Shown here: piece after piece, positions 42,369 through 45,815 of the stretch
Layout: every line of letters begins with the position of its first letter
How positions within the stretch are numbered: position 1 is the first letter of the stretch
Assembly (NCBI GenBank): GCA_049509675.1
Contig: JBEKZQ010000007.1
Coordinates: 1-45,815 of the forward strand
Origin: JBEKZQ01 sp049509675
Lineage (GTDB): Bacteria; Planctomycetota; Planctomycetia; Pirellulales; Thermoguttaceae
DNA length: 45,815 nucleotides
Reading direction: 5' to 3'
Program-made: the position numbers and the translations under genes
Notes under the pieces: generated by a model
What the model was told of the DNA's origin: nothing
The model's input: the letters and a program-made list of their open reading frames with translations, nothing else
Databases searched by the model: none

Positions 42369-43778
42369 CTAAATCCGATATTCCCGCCCGACGTGCTGGT
42401 TCAGTTCGGGCAGGTTCGTGCATTTCATGTTCGGACCGTCCCACTCGACGCGTTTGCCCGCGCCGGCGCGGATGGCCAGATTGCCCAGCAACACCAGTTC
42501 GGCCAGCGGGCCGGCATGATCGAAGTTCGAGGCCGGCGGCCGCCCGCCCTTGCAGGCCGTCACCCATTCGCCGAAGTGATCGCTCGCGCAACGCGCAATC
42601 AGCGGCGGGGGAAGCTGGAAACCCTTCATCTTCTCCGCGGGGATCAAACGCGGTTTGTAGTCGTAGAAGCTGATCTTGCCGCGGTCGCCCACCAGGATCG
42701 ATCCGTTGTCGGGATACTGTTTCGCGGCGGCCAGCTCGCCCACCTCGCGCGGCGGATACAACCCGCCGTCGTACCAGAAGATCTTGCATGCCGGCATTGC
42801 GCCCCGCGCGGGGATCTCCCAGCGGACGATCGAGGCGCTGGGGAACATCTCGCTGGTCGTGTCTTGCGAATCCTTCAGCAGCTCGACCGCTGCCGCGTGC
42901 TCTATCTTCAGTGCGCTGAAAGGGCCGCTCATGGCGTGGCAGCCGATGTCGCCCAGCGCGCCGGTGCCGAAGTCCCACCAGCCCCGCCAAACGAACGGCT
43001 GGTAGACCCGTTTCCCTTGGAACTTCCCCTCGCGATACGTGTCCAGATAGGGTCGCTCCGGGGCCGAGCCGAGCCAGAGGTCCCAGTGCAGGCCCTTGGG
43101 CACGGGATCGGCCCCCGCCGGGCGCGGGCCGCCCTGCGGCCACCAGAAACGCTTGGCGATGCCCGGCCGATCGGTCCACACGTGAAGGTCGCTGACGTTG
43201 CCGATCATGCCCGCCCAGACCATTTCGCAAAGCACCCGCCAGCCGTCGCTGGCGCGGGCCTGGTTTCCCATTTGCGTGGCCAGCTTGTGTTGCCGTGCGG
43301 CCAGAGTCATCGCCCGGGCCTCGGCGATGTTGTGCGTCAGCGGCTTCTCGCAGTACACGTGCTTGCCCAGCTTCATGGCCATCATCGAAGCCGGCGCGTG
43401 CTGGTGGTCGGGCGTGGCCACGAACACCGCGTCGATCCCGGCGGGCATCTCCTCCAGGAGCTTGCGGTAATCGAAGAAAATCTTGGGGAGCGGGCGGCCG
43501 GGTTGCTCCTTTTCGATCTGCCGCCGACAGCCCTCCAGCGTGCCTTCGACCACGTCGCAGATGGCCACGAGGTTTTCGCGGAGCGACGTTTGCACGTGAG
43601 CCGCCCCCCGTCCGCCCACGCCGATGCCGGCGATATTCAGCTTCTCGTTGGCGGCATAGCTGGTTGCGGCCGACTTGTTCTGTGCCCAAACCGGCCGCCA
43701 GGGGATGACGGTCAGACCGGCCGCCAGGCCGGCGGATCCCAGAAAAGCACGACGTGTGGAAGTGCGAACAATTTTCAT
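42369..43778 (-). CDS. TAT-exported Gfo/Idh/MocA-family oxidoreductase
   Basis: A 469-residue NAD(P)-dependent sugar oxidoreductase. A twin-arginine signal (TSTRRAFLGSAGLAAGLTV, RR at 9-10) precedes the Rossmann fold with GIGVGGRG (51-58) and VATPDHQHAPASMMAMKLGKHVYCEKPL, whose EKP motif carries the catalytic-site lysine. The C-terminal alpha/beta domain has GWWDFGTGALGDIGCHAM, typical of planctomycete members. It is probably periplasmic with the cofactor loaded before export (family knowledge). Start at the ATG 43778, just after a GGAGG; an in-frame codon at 43841 lies upstream of the signal. It completes the carbohydrate island; substrate unknown. Confidence 0.9.
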   Translation of the reverse strand: MKIVRTSTRRAFLGSAGLAAGLTVIPWRPVWAQNKSAATSYAANEKLNIAGIGVGGRGAAHVQTSLRENLVAICDVVEGTLEGCRRQIEKEQPGRPLPKIFFDYRKLLEEMPAGIDAVFVATPDHQHAPASMMAMKLGKHVYCEKPLTHNIAEARAMTLAARQHKLATQMGNQARASDGWRVLCEMVWAGMIGNVSDLHVWTDRPGIAKRFWWPQGGPRPAGADPVPKGLHWDLWLGSAPERPYLDTYREGKFQGKRVYQPFVWRGWWDFGTGALGDIGCHAMSGPFSALKIEHAAAVELLKDSQDTTSEMFPSASIVRWEIPARGAMPACKIFWYDGGLYPPREVGELAAAKQYPDNGSILVGDRGKISFYDYKPRLIPAEKMKGFQLPPPLIARCASDHFGEWVTACKGGRPPASNFDHAGPLAELVLLGNLAIRAGAGKRVEWDGPNMKCTNLPELNQHVGREYRI

Positions 43779-43946
43779 GGCAGACCTCCGGGTGACGTTG
43801 TTCTGCTTCCAGATGGTGGTTGTAGCATGGTAGCATGGCACGCACGCCGAGGCGCGTCAAGGCGCCGCGCAGGTGCGGCGAGATTTCCTGGCGGACGATT
43901 TTTCGCCGTTCACAAGCGTCGCCGACGTGGCCGGTCATAGGCATGT

Positions 43947-44149
43947 GGGTGCCACGGGCTTGCCCGTGCTCTTTCGGAGGGCTCTTGCGGCGAGAGGTTG
44001 CCAAAACAGTGGCGTGCGAGAGAGGTCAAGAGCCCGCGGCTGTTCCGCCCTCAGAGTACGCTCAATACTCGCCGACGAACCACGCGGAGAGGTTTCCGGC
44101 GCTTCAACGCGGCAAGAACCGGCATAGAAGAGCACCGGCAAGCGCACCC
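43947..44149. repeat. GTGCCAC element (MITE-like), ~203 bp
   Basis: Left end GGGTGCCACGGGCTTGCCCG through GGCTCTTGCGG; right end GCAAGAACCGGCATAGAAGA through GCGCACCC. The inner block CCGGCGCTTCAACGCGGCAA matches the copy at 35853. It fills most of the 394-nt gap between two minus-strand genes, where no gene is seen. Confidence 0.8.
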
Positions 44150-44172
44150 GGCGCCGCGCAGCAAGAGCTGTT

Positions 44173-45642
44173 TCAGAACGGCTCTTCGCTTGCCGGACGG
44201 CGGCGGCCGCCGCGCAGGCCGGCCAGCAACTGCTGCAACTCGTGGGATTGGTCGGGGGAGGGCTGCCAGTCGCTGTAGGCCGCGGCGAACGGGTCCCACA
44301 GGGTGCGCCGCCGGCCTGCGCGGGGCTCGCTCACTTCGCCCCAGTCGACGACCAGGTCCTTGTCGTACGAGTGCTCGATGATGAACCTGGCCCGCGCCTT
44401 GGCCCGGCTCTCGGTTTGCGGCACGTAGCGTTCGGGCTCGGCGCCGGGTGGCAGCAGGTCCGCCACCCGGTGGTCCAGCGCGCCGGCCTGCTCCAGGCGG
44501 TCGAAATACGACTGCGGGTCGGTCAATTCGTGATAGGAGTAATTGAGCAATTCCAATTCGGTGCAGAGTTGAGCGTTGCCCGGCACGTCGGCCCAACTCT
44601 TGCCCCGGTGGGCGAGGACCGAGGAAAAGAACTCGTGCTTGATGAACGGATCGAGGCGTGCGGCCAGCCACCGCCGGTCGTCGAGTTTCATCGCCTGCAG
44701 GGTGGCGGACCAGTCGCCGATCGTTCGCGCCACCCACGGCGGCGCAGGGCTGAGTTGCTCGGCGAAGCGGCAACTTGCGTCGAGAAACGCCTGCTGCGTG
44801 GCGATGACCAGCGGATCGACTCGCGGCGGGTTGCCGTCCGCCGCCAAACAATTGAGCGACCTTAGGGTCTCGACCCACTCGTGCTCGCGCACGCCGAATC
44901 GCGGCAGGCTGCGCGCCAATCGGCGGTCGTAGAGCACGGCCTTCCAGGCCAGGGCCGAGGCCCCGAACAACAGCGACGTGTTGAACATCGAGCGGTGACC
45001 GTCGGCCAGGATCAAGTGCAGGCGGAACTTGTCGGACGCCGGGCCCATGTGGTGTTCGTCGCGCGCGGTGGAGTAGATGGCCCGGCTCCCCTGCACGTGC
45101 GTACTGCCGCCGGCCGCATGGTTCATGCACTGGGCCCGCGCGCCGGCCAGGAAGTTGCCGGAAGGGAACTCGATGGCCCCGCTGCCTTGGTAAACGCGGG
45201 TCACCAGGAACGGCAGCACCAGGTCCAAGGGGAACTCCACGGGATGGCGGTCCACCAGGAAGTTCTCATGAAACCCCCAAATGTCTTCCTTGCCCGGGGT
45301 CAACAAGCCGTCGTGGTTGTTGTTGCCCAACGAGATATCGATGCCCGTCGCGCGGCGCAGGTTGCCGACGGCCGTGCGCAGCAGCGTCGTCACTTGTTCC
45401 AAGAGCACCGCCAGCAGGCAGGGGCAATCCGCCTCGCACAGCGCCGCCTCGAAGTGGTTGTGCAGGTCCACGTAGAACCGGCCGTACGGAGTGAAGATGC
45501 CCGACGGGCCGGGCAGCGCGGGCAGCATGTGCCAGAGCGTGCGCAACAAGTGGTCCAAGGCCGCGCGCACGCGATCCTCGTCGCCGCCGCCGCGGACCAC
45601 CGTGTGCAATTCCATGTCGGTGCTGAAAAGAAAACGGTGCAT
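44173..45642 (-). CDS. PafA/Dop-family protein (depupylase / ligase-like)
   Basis: A 489-residue protein of the carboxylate-amine-ligase family used in pupylation. The N-terminus RFLFSTDMELHT takes the place of the GxExE strand; residues 50-66 (FTPYGRFYVDLHNHFEA) match the R-[FL]-YVD-x-x-H-P-E block, with D59 corresponding to the catalytic aspartate. Further family blocks are GIDISLGNNNHD, WGFHENFLVD, RAIYSTARDEHHMG, RLHLILADGHRSMFNTSLLFG and the C-terminal KARARFIIEHSY. Dop deamidates the Pup C-terminal Gln and removes Pup; PafA ligates it. The gene upstream (4 nt away) encodes a small protein ending in Gly-Gln, which would require a deamidase, favouring a Dop-like (PafA2) role. Start at the first in-frame ATG after an in-frame TGA. 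Confidence 0.85.
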   Translation of the reverse strand: MHRFLFSTDMELHTVVRGGGDEDRVRAALDHLLRTLWHMLPALPGPSGIFTPYGRFYVDLHNHFEAALCEADCPCLLAVLLEQVTTLLRTAVGNLRRATGIDISLGNNNHDGLLTPGKEDIWGFHENFLVDRHPVEFPLDLVLPFLVTRVYQGSGAIEFPSGNFLAGARAQCMNHAAGGSTHVQGSRAIYSTARDEHHMGPASDKFRLHLILADGHRSMFNTSLLFGASALAWKAVLYDRRLARSLPRFGVREHEWVETLRSLNCLAADGNPPRVDPLVIATQQAFLDASCRFAEQLSPAPPWVARTIGDWSATLQAMKLDDRRWLAARLDPFIKHEFFSSVLAHRGKSWADVPGNAQLCTELELLNYSYHELTDPQSYFDRLEQAGALDHRVADLLPPGAEPERYVPQTESRAKARARFIIEHSYDKDLVVDWGEVSEPRAGRRRTLWDPFAAAYSDWQPSPDQSHELQQLLAGLRGGRRRPASEEPF

Positions 45643-45646
45643 GGGG

Positions 45647-45815
45647 TCATTGCCCGGGACGGTTCTTGCGGGTCAGCATTTCTTCTTCGGCCCTGCGGCC
45701 TTTGAGGCAGTCTTGGCTGGCCCCCTGGGCCACGGCGTTCACGGCCCGGACCTGCCGGAGCATGCCCTCGTTGTCCGGGGGCGGAGTCTCTTCCGCCGGC
45801 CGCCGCGTGGTGGTC
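45647..45815 (-). CDS. 3' end of a small protein ending in Gly-Gln: candidate Pup/UBact-like modifier (partial)
   Basis: Only the last 55 codons are in the window; the start lies beyond the right edge. The frame reads TTTRRPAEETPPPDNEGMLR, then a charged helical segment (QVRAVNAVAQGASQDCLKGR, RAEEEMLTRK) and ends NRPGQ. Pup and UBact are short, charged, largely disordered proteins whose C-terminal Glu, or Gln before deamidation, is ligated to lysines and is preceded by glycine. Position (4 nt before the Dop/PafA-like start), low complexity, a helix-prone centre and the terminal Gly-Gln all fit. The body does not match the Pup tail or the UBact consensus I remember, so the assignment rests on context. 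Total length cannot be seen. Confidence 0.5.
   Translation of the reverse strand, partial: TTTRRPAEETPPPDNEGMLRQVRAVNAVAQGASQDCLKGRRAEEEMLTRKNRPGQ

Overview
The window is high-GC bacterial DNA that looks like a planctomycete (Planctomycetota, probably near Pirellulales). The evidence is a prenyltransferase-repeat/DUF4159 protein beside a moxR-DUF58-BatA-VWA cluster, a GAF-HlyD / HlyD / M50-HlyD membrane cluster, a PEP-CTERM protein, TAT-exported Gfo/Idh/MocA and glycoside hydrolase genes, a PafA/Dop-type enzyme, and abundant short palindromic repeats with REP-associated transposase remnants. The taxonomy is inferred from gene content. No rRNA, tRNA or CRISPR array was seen.

Layout. 1-1440: two broken REP-associated (Y1/IS200-like) transposases, a small hypothetical gene and REP palindromes. 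1440-3818 (-): exported DUF4159 protein. 4167-11335 (+): moxR, DUF58, BatA-like and VWA/glutamine-amidotransferase-like genes, with gene fragments or low-complexity repeats at each junction. 11621-16887 (+): GAF-HlyD, HlyD and M50-HlyD proteins, with an apparent deletion at the boundary of the last two. 17222-22329 (+): argH, an exported HEAT protein with a receiver-like domain, and a sigma-54 activator. 22578-26533 (+): complete sulfate ABC importer (binding protein, CysT, CysW, CysA). 26770-30162 (+): mfd, interrupted by one in-frame TAG and carrying an in-frame repeat insertion. 30281-31816 (+): exported PpiC-type foldase. 32089-32850 (-): PEP-CTERM protein. 33496-43778: carbohydrate island (alpha-L-rhamnosidase, two clan GH-A-like hydrolases, a Gfo/Idh/MocA oxidoreductase) with a VapBC pair inside. 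44173-45815 (-): PafA/Dop-type enzyme preceded by the 3' end of a small gene whose product ends in Gly-Gln, a candidate Pup/UBact-like modifier.

Working together. The moxR cluster probably assembles or activates surface VWA proteins. The GAF-HlyD/M50 set resembles an envelope export or processing machine. The Sbp-CysTWA operon imports sulfate, possibly to feed sulfur metabolism or sulfatases. The island enzymes would trim rhamnose-containing or other complex polysaccharides. The Dop/PafA-like gene points to a pupylation-like protein-tagging system that continues past the right edge.

The most striking theme is repeat invasion. At least five dispersed palindromic families occur, and several copies sit inside genes in frame: two signal peptides, the CysW C-terminus and the middle of Mfd. 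A further repeat block separates two copies of a 35-bp sequence carrying the argH end and the next gene's start codon. The most consequential single lesion is the TAG codon in mfd. The most promising possible new system is the Gly-Gln-ending small protein next to the Dop-like enzyme.
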